The notes under the pieces are model-generated. The model was not told the origin of the DNA and searched no databases. It was given only the letters and a program-made list of their open reading frames with translations. Positions 50,679-60,100 of a stretch of 64,000 nucleotides of DNA are shown in pieces. Both the position numbers and the translations under genes were made by a program. This stretch comes from UBA6624 sp964507645 (GTDB lineage: Bacteria > UBP7 > UBA6624). How positions within the stretch are numbered: position 1 is the stretch's first letter; each line of letters starts with the position of its first letter. The DNA is taken from positions 1-64,000 of the forward strand of contig CAZDPU010000001.1 in assembly GCA_964507645.1 (NCBI GenBank). The letters run 5' to 3'.

Positions 50679-52328
50679 ATGTCTTTATTAAATTTAACAT
50701 TATTTTCATTTTGGAGTCAACCTTTAAACATTTTGATTTTCCTTCCTTTGCTGGGTGCTCTGATTGCATCATTCACCAAAGGTGAGAAAAAATTAAGAAT
50801 GGTGATGATAGGAACGAGTGCTGTTACGTTTCTTTACTCCCTGCAGGTTTGGCGCTTGTTTTCTTTGAACCCCGCACAGAAATTCATTGCTGAGCTTGGG
50901 GAGTCTTTTGCTGATCCTTTCGGTTTCAAATTGGGATATTTGGCACCCTGGTTCCCTGAAATTGGCATGGGTAATGGCCCAGGTGTTTCTTGGTATCTTG
51001 GGATTGATGGAATATCTTTGTCCTTGATAGTTTTAACTACTTTTGTTTCTATATCTGCTGCTATATCAAGCAATTCAATCAATAAAAGATTACAACTTTA
51101 TGTAATACTTTTCCTTCTTTTAGAAACTTCTCTTCTTGGTGTTTTGGTTGCCAGGGATTTCTTCATGTTTTTTGTATTTTGGGAATTGATGTTATTGCCA
51201 ATGTATTTCTTGATTGGTATCTGGGGTGGTAAAAATAGAATTTATGCAGCTATAAAGCTTTTCTTATATACCTTAGCGGGTTCTGTGGCTGTTTTGATAG
51301 GGATACTTGTGATGTTTTGGGCATCTCCAGTAAGGTCTTTTGGAATATCTGAATTAACTACCTTTTTTGCTAATAATGTTCCTGTTACTGGCCCTGGCCT
51401 GGTCACCCAAACTTCTTTATTCTTGTTGTTTTTTATTGGCTTTGGAATAAAAGTTCCAATAGTTCCATTTCATACCTGGCTTCCTGATGCACACGTTCAG
51501 GCACCAACTCCAATCTCAATGATGCTAGCCGCTGTTTTGTTGAAGATGGGAACCTATGGTTTTATAAGGATTTTGTTACCTGCGACAAATGGAGCTATAC
51601 ATGATACAAACGGAATAGCTGTTCCAATTATGGCAATTGTCGGTGTTGTTAGCATGATTTATGCAGCTCTGGCTGCGATGGCTCAAAAAGATTGGAAGAG
51701 CATGGTTGCATATTCTTCTATTTCACATATGGGATATCTTATTTTTGCTTTTTCTACAGCAAGTGAAATCGGCTTGTCTGCAGGAATGTTCATCATGATA
51801 AGCCATGGTTTAATTAGTGCTTGCATGTTCCATTTGGTCGGTGTTGTTTATGAGCGTACTCATAATAGAGATTTACTGGCTTATGGTGGCCTTGGAAGCA
51901 TCGTTCCTACCTATTTCACAATATGGATTTTTGTTGGTATGGCAAATCTTGGCCTTCCTGGTCTTTCGGGATTTTGGGGAGAATTTATGGCATTCGTTGC
52001 TGCTTTCAGCAAATTTGACTGGATTGTTTCTTCAGGCATTTTTGAAGGGATGAATTTCTTTAGAGTTTTAGCAGGTTTTGGAGTTGTGACTATTGTTATA
52101 ACAGCTGCGTACATGTTGTTGATGATTCAAAGAATATTCATGGGTCCTTTGAACGAGAAGTGGAAAGATCTAAAAGATATGAAGAAATGGGAAGTATGGG
52201 CGATAGCGCCAGTTATGTTTTTTATACTTTATTATGGATTAAACCCAAAAGCTCTTGTTGATATTTACGGGGAATCAACAGCTAGATTAGCTGAAAGTTT
52301 AGGATATTTAACTTCTATTATTCCGTAG
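50679..52328 (+). CDS. nuoM: NADH-quinone oxidoreductase subunit M
   Basis: 549 residues, antiporter-like subunit. FWELMLLPMYFLIGIWGG, PFHTWLPDAHVQAPTPISMMLAAVLLKMGTYG and SMVAYSSISHMGY are diagnostic. Preceded by an AGGAG Shine-Dalgarno. The operon ends here: no nuoN follows, and the 3' end overlaps the convergent lspA by 21 bp. Confidence 0.97.
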   Translation: MSLLNLTLFSFWSQPLNILIFLPLLGALIASFTKGEKKLRMVMIGTSAVTFLYSLQVWRLFSLNPAQKFIAELGESFADPFGFKLGYLAPWFPEIGMGNGPGVSWYLGIDGISLSLIVLTTFVSISAAISSNSINKRLQLYVILFLLLETSLLGVLVARDFFMFFVFWELMLLPMYFLIGIWGGKNRIYAAIKLFLYTLAGSVAVLIGILVMFWASPVRSFGISELTTFFANNVPVTGPGLVTQTSLFLLFFIGFGIKVPIVPFHTWLPDAHVQAPTPISMMLAAVLLKMGTYGFIRILLPATNGAIHDTNGIAVPIMAIVGVVSMIYAALAAMAQKDWKSMVAYSSISHMGYLIFAFSTASEIGLSAGMFIMISHGLISACMFHLVGVVYERTHNRDLLAYGGLGSIVPTYFTIWIFVGMANLGLPGLSGFWGEFMAFVAAFSKFDWIVSSGIFEGMNFFRVLAGFGVVTIVITAAYMLLMIQRIFMGPLNEKWKDLKDMKKWEVWAIAPVMFFILYYGLNPKALVDIYGESTARLAESLGYLTSIIP

Positions 52329-52763
52329 ATTTTTTGGAATTATCATAAGTATTATTCCGGTAACAACCGCAGCATCTGCTATATTGAAAACAGGCCAATC
52401 TCCTATAGAGATAAAATCGATAACAAAGCCCCTAGTCATTCTGTCAACAAGATTTCCAAACGCCCCTCCAAGGATAAGCCCAGCGGGAACAATCAAGTGA
52501 GTTTTTTTTGTTAGAAATTTTTCTTCTTTTAGAAAGTTGTAAAGACTATGTACAGCAAAAGCCATAACAAAAACAACAAATGCTTGATTTTCTGACAAGA
52601 ATCCAAGCATCAAGCCTTCATTTTTTACAATTACGAACTTGTAAAAAGATTCTTCTCCCAAAGGGTAAGGCATTCCATGCGGTGTAAATTGCCTCCATGC
52701 AAACTGTTTTGTCAAAGTGTCGATGACAAGAGTCACCAAGCATGAAAGCCAAAGTTTATTCAT
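52308..52763 (-). CDS. lspA: Lipoprotein signal peptidase II
   Basis: 151 residues, four membrane helices. Catalytic aspartates are D116 in RGFVIDFI and D130 in FNIADAAV. The family NxGAAFG segment is altered to KNEGLMLGFL, with the Asn kept. Removes signal peptides from lipoproteins such as those at 16643, 18081, 55302 and 57124. Its start overlaps tatD by 4 bp. Confidence 0.93.
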   Translation of the reverse strand: MNKLWLSCLVTLVIDTLTKQFAWRQFTPHGMPYPLGEESFYKFVIVKNEGLMLGFLSENQAFVVFVMAFAVHSLYNFLKEEKFLTKKTHLIVPAGLILGGAFGNLVDRMTRGFVIDFISIGDWPVFNIADAAVVTGIILMIIPKNLRNNRS

Positions 52764-53542
52764 AAGTTGAATAGTCTATTGGCATTTGCTGTTGTTACTG
52801 ATGCTATTTCTTTTAAATCTAGATTTTTTAATGTTGCAATATATTCAGCAATTTCTAAAAGATTTTTTGGTTCATTTATCGTTCCTCTTCTGGTCTGAGG
52901 AGGAAGATAGGGAGAGTCTGTCTCTAAAAGAAAATGATCTATTGGGCCATTCTGAATTGCCTCTCTTAGTTTTTCGTTTTTTTTGTAAGTGACCATTCCT
53001 CCCAATCCAACAAAAAATCCCAGGTTCGTTATCTCATTTAGTTCTTTTTCAGAATGGTGAAAAGCATGAAAAACTCCTTTGATCCCAGGATAATCTTTTA
53101 TTACACGGATGAGTTCTTCAAAGCTGTTTCGTTCATGGAGTATTATTGGAAGATTCCTTTCAATAGCCAATTCACATTGAAACCTTAAGGATTCAACTTG
53201 GACATCTTTGGTTATAGGGCATTTAAAAAAATCCAATCCAGTTTCTCCAATTGCGACAGCTTTATCTAAAGCATTAATTATTTTTGTTTTTTTTTCAATT
53301 GTTTCATCTGCATGATAAGGGTGGGAGCCCGCAGCAAGAAAAATATTTTTAATATTTATTTTTGATATTCCTGGCTTTATTGCTGGAATGAGGATTTTTT
53401 TAACTGATTTTTTATATGCATTTCGGATGATTTGATTGGTATTTTCTTCAAATTGTTTGTTGTCCAATCGATTTCGAACACTTAATAAACGATTATGTGC
53501 ATCGAAGATCATGTCCAAATGGCAATGTGTATCAAAAAGCAT
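52760..53542 (-). CDS. tatD: TatD-family metal-dependent deoxyribonuclease
   Basis: 260 residues. Metal ligands in LFDTHCHLD, AIGETGLDF, ILHERN, VFHAFHHS and LETDSPYLPP follow the TatD/YcfH pattern. Cytosolic 3'-5' nuclease or hydrolase; physiological substrate in this organism unknown. Coupled to lspA. Its start is 43 bp from the divergent gene at 53586. Confidence 0.93.
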   Translation of the reverse strand: MLFDTHCHLDMIFDAHNRLLSVRNRLDNKQFEENTNQIIRNAYKKSVKKILIPAIKPGISKINIKNIFLAAGSHPYHADETIEKKTKIINALDKAVAIGETGLDFFKCPITKDVQVESLRFQCELAIERNLPIILHERNSFEELIRVIKDYPGIKGVFHAFHHSEKELNEITNLGFFVGLGGMVTYKKNEKLREAIQNGPIDHFLLETDSPYLPPQTRRGTINEPKNLLEIAEYIATLKNLDLKEIASVTTANANRLFNL

Positions 53543-53585
53543 AATAAAATTTTATTCTCTTGAATGTGTATTTGATTCAAAAAAA

Positions 53586-54335
53586 ATGAAAAACAAAAAT
53601 AATTATTGGAAAAAAGTCATAAATGGAGATGTTCCTTCAAGGCTTCAGATTGCTTTATCCGAACCAATAGCTTCAGATCTTGTTGTTTCAGAAACACACA
53701 AACTAGCTGTTGTTCATAAGGAAATGCATGAAATATTAATTGAGCAAAATGATTTTATATGGGATGAGGGATGGGATTACGACTTAAGACCTGAGTCAAA
53801 TATCATTTCTTTAAAATTAGAGATTCTTGAAAGGTGGTTTTTTTACAAAGGCTTGAATGTTGACCATGGTTGGAAAATAGAAAATGTTGAAAGCCCAATC
53901 AAGCACATACATCTTTATGAATCTGAAGAAGAGTGTCTTCAGCCTCTCGAAAGCCTTATAACAGAATCTTATGATCAGGGTTGTGTTTGGATGGATGTTG
54001 AAATAAGCAAAGTGGAAAAGCTTCCAGGTCTTTTGGCAGCTTTAAAAAGCCTCGAAATAAACATTCCCATAAGGGCAATTTGCAATTTTGAATGGGACCC
54101 TGTACCTGTTTCACTTTTGACTTGGGTTTTTGATGAATTTTTAATTAATGGGAAATTCATGGGTAATGTTGAAAAAGGTCCAAATTGGCCTGGTATGAGA
54201 GAGGCAAAAATGCTATCTCTTGCAGGTGAGAATGTTACATTTTTTATATCGATTGACAATAAGGAAAAAAAGGCTTGGGAGGAAAAATTAGATATTTGGA
54301 GCAAGAAGAATAATATCAATTTAATATTCAAATGA
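53586..54335 (+). CDS. Hypothetical cytosolic protein, 249 residues
   Basis: I start at the ATG at 53586 because the longer frame back to 53436 lies inside tatD. The protein is acidic, mixed alpha/beta, without signal peptide. The centre has HIHLYESEEECLQPLESLI, and the second half alternates short strands and helices. No family recognised. It is coupled by ATGA to the outer-membrane-like gene after it. Confidence 0.65.
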   Translation: MKNKNNYWKKVINGDVPSRLQIALSEPIASDLVVSETHKLAVVHKEMHEILIEQNDFIWDEGWDYDLRPESNIISLKLEILERWFFYKGLNVDHGWKIENVESPIKHIHLYESEEECLQPLESLITESYDQGCVWMDVEISKVEKLPGLLAALKSLEINIPIRAICNFEWDPVPVSLLTWVFDEFLINGKFMGNVEKGPNWPGMREAKMLSLAGENVTFFISIDNKEKKAWEEKLDIWSKKNNINLIFK

Positions 54336-55156
54336 GTTTCTTTTTATTGGCTTTTATACCATTTTCTCATCCTTTTTGGAGCTCTCTTCCTACTCCTTTA
54401 GTTCCTGAAGATGGACAGAGGTTTTCTTCAGCTTCTTACGCTAGTATTGAAAATGGTATTTACATGGATGGGGAAGTTCTTTCTTTTTCTGATTCACTAT
54501 CTTTTGAATCAGGGGGATTTTATGTTTCAGCAGATTTATATTACCTCGGTGGAGGTTTTATGGATTCTTCAATTGATTCTTGGCATTCTTTTTGGGGTTT
54601 GCCCTTGGGAGATAGGCCCAATATGCCAAAAAATGAAGTTTTGATGAGGTTTGAAAATAATGGAAATGTTTTTTGGGAAGTCAGTGATTCAGGTTTTGGA
54701 ATAAGTCCGTTCAGGGTTGCTAAAGATGTATCAAAAGACATAGTTTTCAAGGCCACTCTTTTTCCTGGTTCTGGTCCTTTAGATCTTTTCTCTGAACCTA
54801 GTTTTTCGATTTATAAAAAATATAAATATGGACATTGGTTTGGTGAATATGGGGTGGGTTGGTTTGGAGGAGTTGATATTGAGGGTGTTGGAGGGACAGA
54901 GTTTTTTTCTTTTTCAGCTTTTAGAGAAAAGGAGATTAGCGGAAATATTTTTAATTTTGGCATTGTGTCATCTACCAGCTTGTGGAATGGTCCAAAAAAT
55001 AACACCCTGGAGGGACAAGTTACCGAAGCTTACTTTTCAGTCTTGTTTGATCTTGGGGACCAGTTTTTAAAAGTGGGATTTTCTGAAGACCTTTCAGTAA
55101 ATAAGATAGCTGATTTTGTTTTATTTTTTGAAATTATTTCGGCAAAAATTGATTAA
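54332..55156 (+). CDS. Exported beta-rich protein, probable outer-membrane barrel (DUF3187-like)
   Basis: 274 residues. Short hydrophobic N-terminus ending around SHPFWSS, then a run of amphipathic strands rich in Gly, Phe, Tyr and Trp, as in outer-membrane barrels. The last strand region VGFSEDLSVNKIADFVLFFE resembles the 'EDi...PDf' ending of DUF3187 proteins; this match is from memory of the pattern. Some proteins of that type are found in envelopes of marine proteobacteria. Shares a TTAA stop tetramer with the small gene on the other strand. Confidence 0.55.
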   Translation: MSFFLLAFIPFSHPFWSSLPTPLVPEDGQRFSSASYASIENGIYMDGEVLSFSDSLSFESGGFYVSADLYYLGGGFMDSSIDSWHSFWGLPLGDRPNMPKNEVLMRFENNGNVFWEVSDSGFGISPFRVAKDVSKDIVFKATLFPGSGPLDLFSEPSFSIYKKYKYGHWFGEYGVGWFGGVDIEGVGGTEFFSFSAFREKEISGNIFNFGIVSSTSLWNGPKNNTLEGQVTEAYFSVLFDLGDQFLKVGFSEDLSVNKIADFVLFFEIISAKID

Positions 55157-55305
55157 CCTTTTCCTTTGTTTGTTTTTGTTATGTTTGTAGAAAATTGAGA
55201 TAAGAGAATTGCAACAACTACATCCCACAATGGATCAACTTCTGGCCAACCATAATTCCAAATTATTACAAGACATAACCAATAAAGCCATGCCTTATTT
55301 TTCAT
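55153..55305 (-). CDS. 50-residue membrane protein
   Basis: Begins MKNKAWLYWLCLVIIWNYGW and continues PEVDPLWDVVVAILLS before a basic tail. Two hydrophobic stretches separated by the WNYGWPEVDPLWD loop suggest a helical hairpin. Its ATG overlaps the TGA of the lipoprotein gene (ATGA), and its stop overlaps the convergent barrel gene, which together make it a credible gene. Function unknown. Confidence 0.6.
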   Translation of the reverse strand: MKNKAWLYWLCLVIIWNYGWPEVDPLWDVVVAILLSQFSTNITKTNKGKG

Positions 55306-55715
55306 TTTTTTATCTTATTTAAGACTTTTGCCCTTTCAAGCCTTATTTCACAATTGTTTCCATACCCATTTTTTTCTGAAAGATATCCCGAAAAATATCC
55401 TTTAACATAAAAAGTGCATTTTGCTTGATAGCTGCTGATGCAATCTTGTCCTATCTTTTCTCCCTCTTTGTTTTTCATTGTTACTCTTGCATAGGTTTTT
55501 CCTGTGGGGTCTTTTCCTATCCATTCTTGCTTGTCGTCAGGAAGAAATGTGAGATCGAAAAAAAATAATGGGATTTTAAATACTTTCCCTTTTGCATAAT
55601 CTTGAATCAGTTTTGGGTTTGTGTTGATTTTTGTGCATATTTGCCCAACTGTTGTTTTTTCAGCCATGCATGACGATAAAAACAAAAACAATAAAATCAA
55701 TGTTGTTTTTTTCAT
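55302..55715 (-). CDS. Small lipoprotein, unknown function
   Basis: 137 residues. Signal peptide with lipobox LSSC at residue 16. The mature part has five further cysteines that could form disulfides (C27, C94, C101 and two others near the end). No family recognised. It lies between two very small membrane proteins with ATGA junctions on both sides, so the three form a compact operon downstream of the FBP aldolase/phosphatase. Confidence 0.75.
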   Translation of the reverse strand: MKKTTLILLFLFLSSCMAEKTTVGQICTKINTNPKLIQDYAKGKVFKIPLFFFDLTFLPDDKQEWIGKDPTGKTYARVTMKNKEGEKIGQDCISSYQAKCTFYVKGYFSGYLSEKNGYGNNCEIRLERAKVLNKIKK

Positions 55716-55804
55716 TGCTTCATTAAAAGAAATATCATACTTTTCACCGATATTAACAATACCACAAATCCAACAAGTATCAATATTAAATATTTTTTGC
55801 TCAA
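55712..55804 (-). CDS. Possible 30-residue membrane protein (TTG start)
   Basis: The frame from TTG at 55804 reads (M)SKKYLILILVGFVVLLI and ends in MKQ, a single hydrophobic helix. Its TGA overlaps the lipoprotein start in the ATGA arrangement. No Shine-Dalgarno is visible and it is short, so the call rests on hydrophobicity and the stop/start overlap. Confidence 0.3.
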   Translation of the reverse strand: MSKKYLILILVGFVVLLISVKSMIFLLMKQ

Positions 55805-55818
55805 TTAAAAAATATCAT

Positions 55819-56988
55819 TTATTCAAGCTCGTCATCTTTTAAAGCCTGATAAGCATGTTGTTGTGCCAGGTCTTTACCAGTTGGCCCATCTTTGCTTTCA
55901 ACCCATCTTTTTTTGACTTCTTTCTGAATTTTTGGCAAAGTTGTATATTCCATTTGGTCTGGTGGAAGCCTGTGAGGCTCAAATGGTCCGTGCATTCTCA
56001 TGTAGTCAGCGACATCATTCGCTTTTTGTCTTGCGTTGTCAAATCCAGGATCATTAAACATGTCCCTAGGTCCAACCAGCATTCCATCTGCAATTTGAAA
56101 ACCAGCACCAATAACCCTTGGGGGGCCATCAAATCTGCTGGGATTGCAGTCTTCAAATGAACAGGGCATCATTGGCCCTGTATGAGATCCTCTCATCCAT
56201 CCAGGGACAAGATGAGGAAATGCAAATGGGTTTGTCACCTCTCCAACTGCAGGCAAACCTGATTGGCATCTGATAATCATTGCAGGGTCATCTTTTCCTA
56301 TATATTTTCCAGCCAAAAGTGAAAGTTTGTCAGTCGACATTGTTGCTGCTGGAATTTTATCTCCCCTTCTTCTGATGTTTTTTATAACATATGTTTCAAC
56401 AGCTCCAATGAAAGCAAGAATCTTGTAAGACTCTTCAGGGGCTTTTAATGTGATAATTTTGTTGTTTTTGACATCCATAATATCGAATTCAAAACCAGCA
56501 TGCATATTTTCATCAATTACCAATCCTGGAGTATTGAATGGATCAGCAAACATTTTATAAGCTGGGAAATTCCATGCTCCTGGACTTGTTTTGTCTGCAA
56601 GAAAAACAATAAAAGGCTCGCTTGTTCTTTCTTCAAATTCCATTTCTGCGCATCCAGGACCCATTCCTTTGATGTTTCCAGAAAAACCTTCAGACAGGAG
56701 ATCTTGCCCAGCTCCATAGAGTTTTAATTTTTTTGCAACTTTTGTACCTTCAACAAATGTATCCCATCCCAACTTGTGAATCTCTTCACAGTTTTCACCT
56801 TTGTCATGGGTCATTACCAATGCCATGTCATCTCCAACCCACAAAACTCTAAAGTCTTTAATTTGACCTTTGTCTTTTGAGGATTGCAGTTCTTCTTCTG
56901 CTTTGATTATTAAGTCTGGATGAATTGCAGAATGTCCTACAAATCCACCAATATCTGCTTTTATTACGCTTAAAGTTGTTTTAGTCAT
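55819..56988 (-). CDS. fbp: Bifunctional fructose-1,6-bisphosphate aldolase/phosphatase (archaeal-type, class V FBPase)
   Basis: 389 residues from the ATG at 56988, selected by a GGAGG Shine-Dalgarno 5 bp upstream; the frame from 57000 starts with TTG before it. Family blocks include IKADIGGFVGHSAIHP at the N-terminus (metal-binding), the GDDMAL segment, EMEFEERTSEPF, FADPFNTPGLV, RRRGDKIPAATMSTDKLSLLAGKY, and RGSHTGPMMP. These enzymes condense triose phosphates and dephosphorylate the product, driving gluconeogenesis one way. Typical of archaea and deep-branching or autotrophic bacteria. Confidence 0.95.
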   Translation of the reverse strand: MTKTTLSVIKADIGGFVGHSAIHPDLIIKAEEELQSSKDKGQIKDFRVLWVGDDMALVMTHDKGENCEEIHKLGWDTFVEGTKVAKKLKLYGAGQDLLSEGFSGNIKGMGPGCAEMEFEERTSEPFIVFLADKTSPGAWNFPAYKMFADPFNTPGLVIDENMHAGFEFDIMDVKNNKIITLKAPEESYKILAFIGAVETYVIKNIRRRGDKIPAATMSTDKLSLLAGKYIGKDDPAMIIRCQSGLPAVGEVTNPFAFPHLVPGWMRGSHTGPMMPCSFEDCNPSRFDGPPRVIGAGFQIADGMLVGPRDMFNDPGFDNARQKANDVADYMRMHGPFEPHRLPPDQMEYTTLPKIQKEVKKRWVESKDGPTGKDLAQQHAYQALKDDELE

Positions 56989-57123
56989 TGAGACCTCCAA
57001 ATTTTTATTGTGTTGTTTCTTATTCTATAATTTTTTTATAAAAAATTAAAAACAGAGTTTATTTCTTTGTTTTTCCTCATTTTGCTATACGATTGTAAGG
57101 TTTACTAAACGGAGGTAACACTT
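56989..57123. promoter_or_regulatory. Divergent promoter region between fbp and the giant lipoprotein
   Basis: The largest intergenic region in the window (135 bp), strongly AT-rich. On the minus strand TATAGAAT (complement of 57022-57029) is a likely -10 for fbp, with GGAGG at 56994-56998. On the plus strand TTGCTATACG around 57083-57091 resembles an extended -10 (TGnTATA), and GGAGG at 57111-57115 lies 8 bp before the lipoprotein ATG. I see no clear operator or riboswitch. Confidence 0.6.
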
Positions 57124-60100
57124 ATGAAAAAATTCATAAAATTAGTATTTTCTTTAATTATCTTTTCCATTGTTTTTTCTGCCTGTAGTGGTGGAGGGAA
57201 CGAGGATGTTGGTTCTCCTCAATTTATTACAGGTGCTTTAGAGCCTGGACAGGTTGACGAATCTTACAACATGCTTTTGGAAGCTACCGGAGGTAGTGGG
57301 GATCTAGATATTTCTCTTTACAACATCAATGATCTTCCTTCTGGCTTGGAATTTGATCCAAGCAGTTCTACCTTGTTTGGTATTCCTGTTATCGGTACCA
57401 CTGTTGAGCTACTTTTTAAAGTTACTGATGAAAGGGGTGAAACAGGTGAGACTCGTCTTGTTTTAAGGATTAACCAAGGACCAGAGGTTACCCTTGCTCC
57501 ATTTGCTTATCTTCTTGACGAAGAAGGCAATAAGGTTCCTGTTGGGAGCGTTGATTCAAGATGTACGGAAGAAAATTCTGATACTTGTACTTTTGTTACA
57601 GACTCAACCACAAACATTGATCACTCCGTTTTAGATCTTTACGTGGAATTCCAAGAGAGTGATGCCGAAGATAATGTAATTGTTGAATGGGAGCAAATTA
57701 GTCCAAGTCAATGCAGAGGCACAGTAACAACAAATGAAGGACAGGAGCTTCTCCAACCTTTTTATCCTTTGACACCTGCAACTAACCTTCAGGATGAAGA
57801 GGGTCAGACTATTTCTAATCAATATTTCAGTCACGCAGTTTGGCATGCTCCGAATCTAGATGAAGATGCGGGATGTGCTCAAACAGATATCCCTGTTACC
57901 CTTAGGGTTCGAATGTCTGATGATAAAGGTGGATTTACTGAGGCAGACATAAATCTAACTGTCAATTATGTTGCAGAATTTAATAGCCCAGCTACTGTTA
58001 CTTCTTTTGAATGGGAAGACGAGAAAGGAACTCCTAGAAATAGTGAAATAATTGAGCCTGGGCAATCTTCAGGAGGATCTTTCAATTCTGAAGACGTGAG
58101 TGATGATGGTTCTGGAACATCTAATGATAATAATTATGTTTGGTTGGCTGCTGAGTTCCAGAATGGTAATATCTCAGAATCAGAAAACATTAGCCTTATA
58201 GGCTGGAGTGTGAATCTAATAGGCGAAAATTTACCTTTTGAAGGAGACGTTGAAATTGATGAACCTGCAAATGGCAAAGTTGGAGACACTAACGATCCTT
58301 CTAGTGGTTTGCTTTGTACGAACGAACCTGGACAACAGCCTGTTTTCTGTGGTCGTTTCAGGCCTCTTGTAAGCAGGGATGTTGAAGGTGCGAGTGACCA
58401 ATATGAAATCAGTGTTACAGCTCAAGACATTTATGGTGGAGTTGGAAGCACGACTTGGCTTATTACTGTTTCCGATAGTGGAATTTCAAGTGGTGGCGGA
58501 GGTGGTGGACCTGCTTTTAAAAACTCAATTCCTGTAATAACTGGAAGTAATCCTCAAGCACAAATATCAATGGAGGTTAGTGAAACTACAGGAGCTAACA
58601 GACAGATTAGTGTAACTGCTGATGATAATGATTCTGATATTATTAGATATTGGTGGTCTCTCGATATAAACAATTCAAATGCAACGCCTAATGGGTGTGT
58701 CACTGATAATAGTCTTGTAAATTTATGGGGTCATGACAATTGGTCCTGGGACCCAAATGCTGGATTTAACTCTTTGGTTCAAGATGTAAATTCAAATGAC
58801 GCTATTCTTTCAAATAGTGTTGTAAGGAATCCAGATTTGAATGTACAAAATTCAATTCTTCGAACATTGGATACGGTGAACTCATCTCCAGCGATTTCTT
58901 CTGTTGGATTTACATTTACTCCTGGACAGTGTGCTGGTGCTGTTGCTGGAACAACATGTGTGAGAGTTGACAATATTCAGGCTTTTGGTGGGGTTCAGAA
59001 TGGTATCTCTATTCCAGTAAGGATTAGTGATGATGCTGGTACCGAGTACATGGACACTTTTATTACTTCTATTTCAGCTGATCCAGATCCTTTGAATGCT
59101 CCTGCAGGAAATCTAGAAATAGCAGAAACTCTTGAAGATGACTATTCGATACTAAACAATGCAAGAGTCAGCATAAGGTGTGCGTTACCTATAAGTGTCT
59201 CTGTTGCGGATCAAATAGCAACCCAAGGCTTTCTTGACAATGGTAATGGGTTGAGTCATAACAGCATTATTGATACTGATGTTTCTCAAGATTTTTCAAG
59301 AATTTGTGGAAGTGATGATGTTCTTGGAAACCCTTTGTGTGACTGGGGTCATTTTGTTATAGTCTTCCCTGACCCTTCTGAAACTTGTTCTCCGTATGCT
59401 GAGCAAAACTGGAGTACTGACGGTTGTTACCAAAGAGCTCAAGTAACATCTGTTGACCAAAGTACAGGTACATTAAACCTAGATAGATTTTTGACTTTAG
59501 ATACTAATGACCAGTACCAAATTTTGGGGTGTGACCTAGGTGGAATTTTCACTCCTTCTGATTCAAGTGATGACTGTGACAAGTCTGACGAGTCGATTGT
59601 TACTGTTACTTTTAGTTCTCCAAATGTTAATAACCCTCCTCAGATAACCTCTGGACCATCAATTTCTGATGATCCTATATTTGAATTTTCAACTTTAGAT
59701 GCTTCTAAGACAACTGTTTCGGTTTCTGTAGAAGATTCTGATGGCCCTGGTTCTTGTGCCCCATCTTGGACAGACCCATGTGGAACTATGAAATACTATT
59801 GGACTGATTGGAAAGGTAGTAACAATAATGCAAATACGAGGGCATACCTCGTCCAAAACGGCACTTTTGGATCAAACACTGTTGTTGTCCAAGGTTCTTG
59901 TAATCGACATGAGCAGTACAGGCCAGTAAGGGTTAGCGATAGTTCAAACCCTGTTGGGCATGAAACAACAATAGAAAGCTGTGTTGAGTCTGGTAATTTT
60001 GGTAATCAAAATGCTACTGTAACTTTGGCAACCAATCTAGACAATAATTACCTTACAAGCAATTTGGCAATTCTTGAACATATGCAATGGGGCTCTTATG

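Noticed and set aside
52100..52330. nuoN hidden after nuoM
   Set aside because: Only 21 bp overlap with convergent lspA follows; there is no space for a further antiporter-like subunit.
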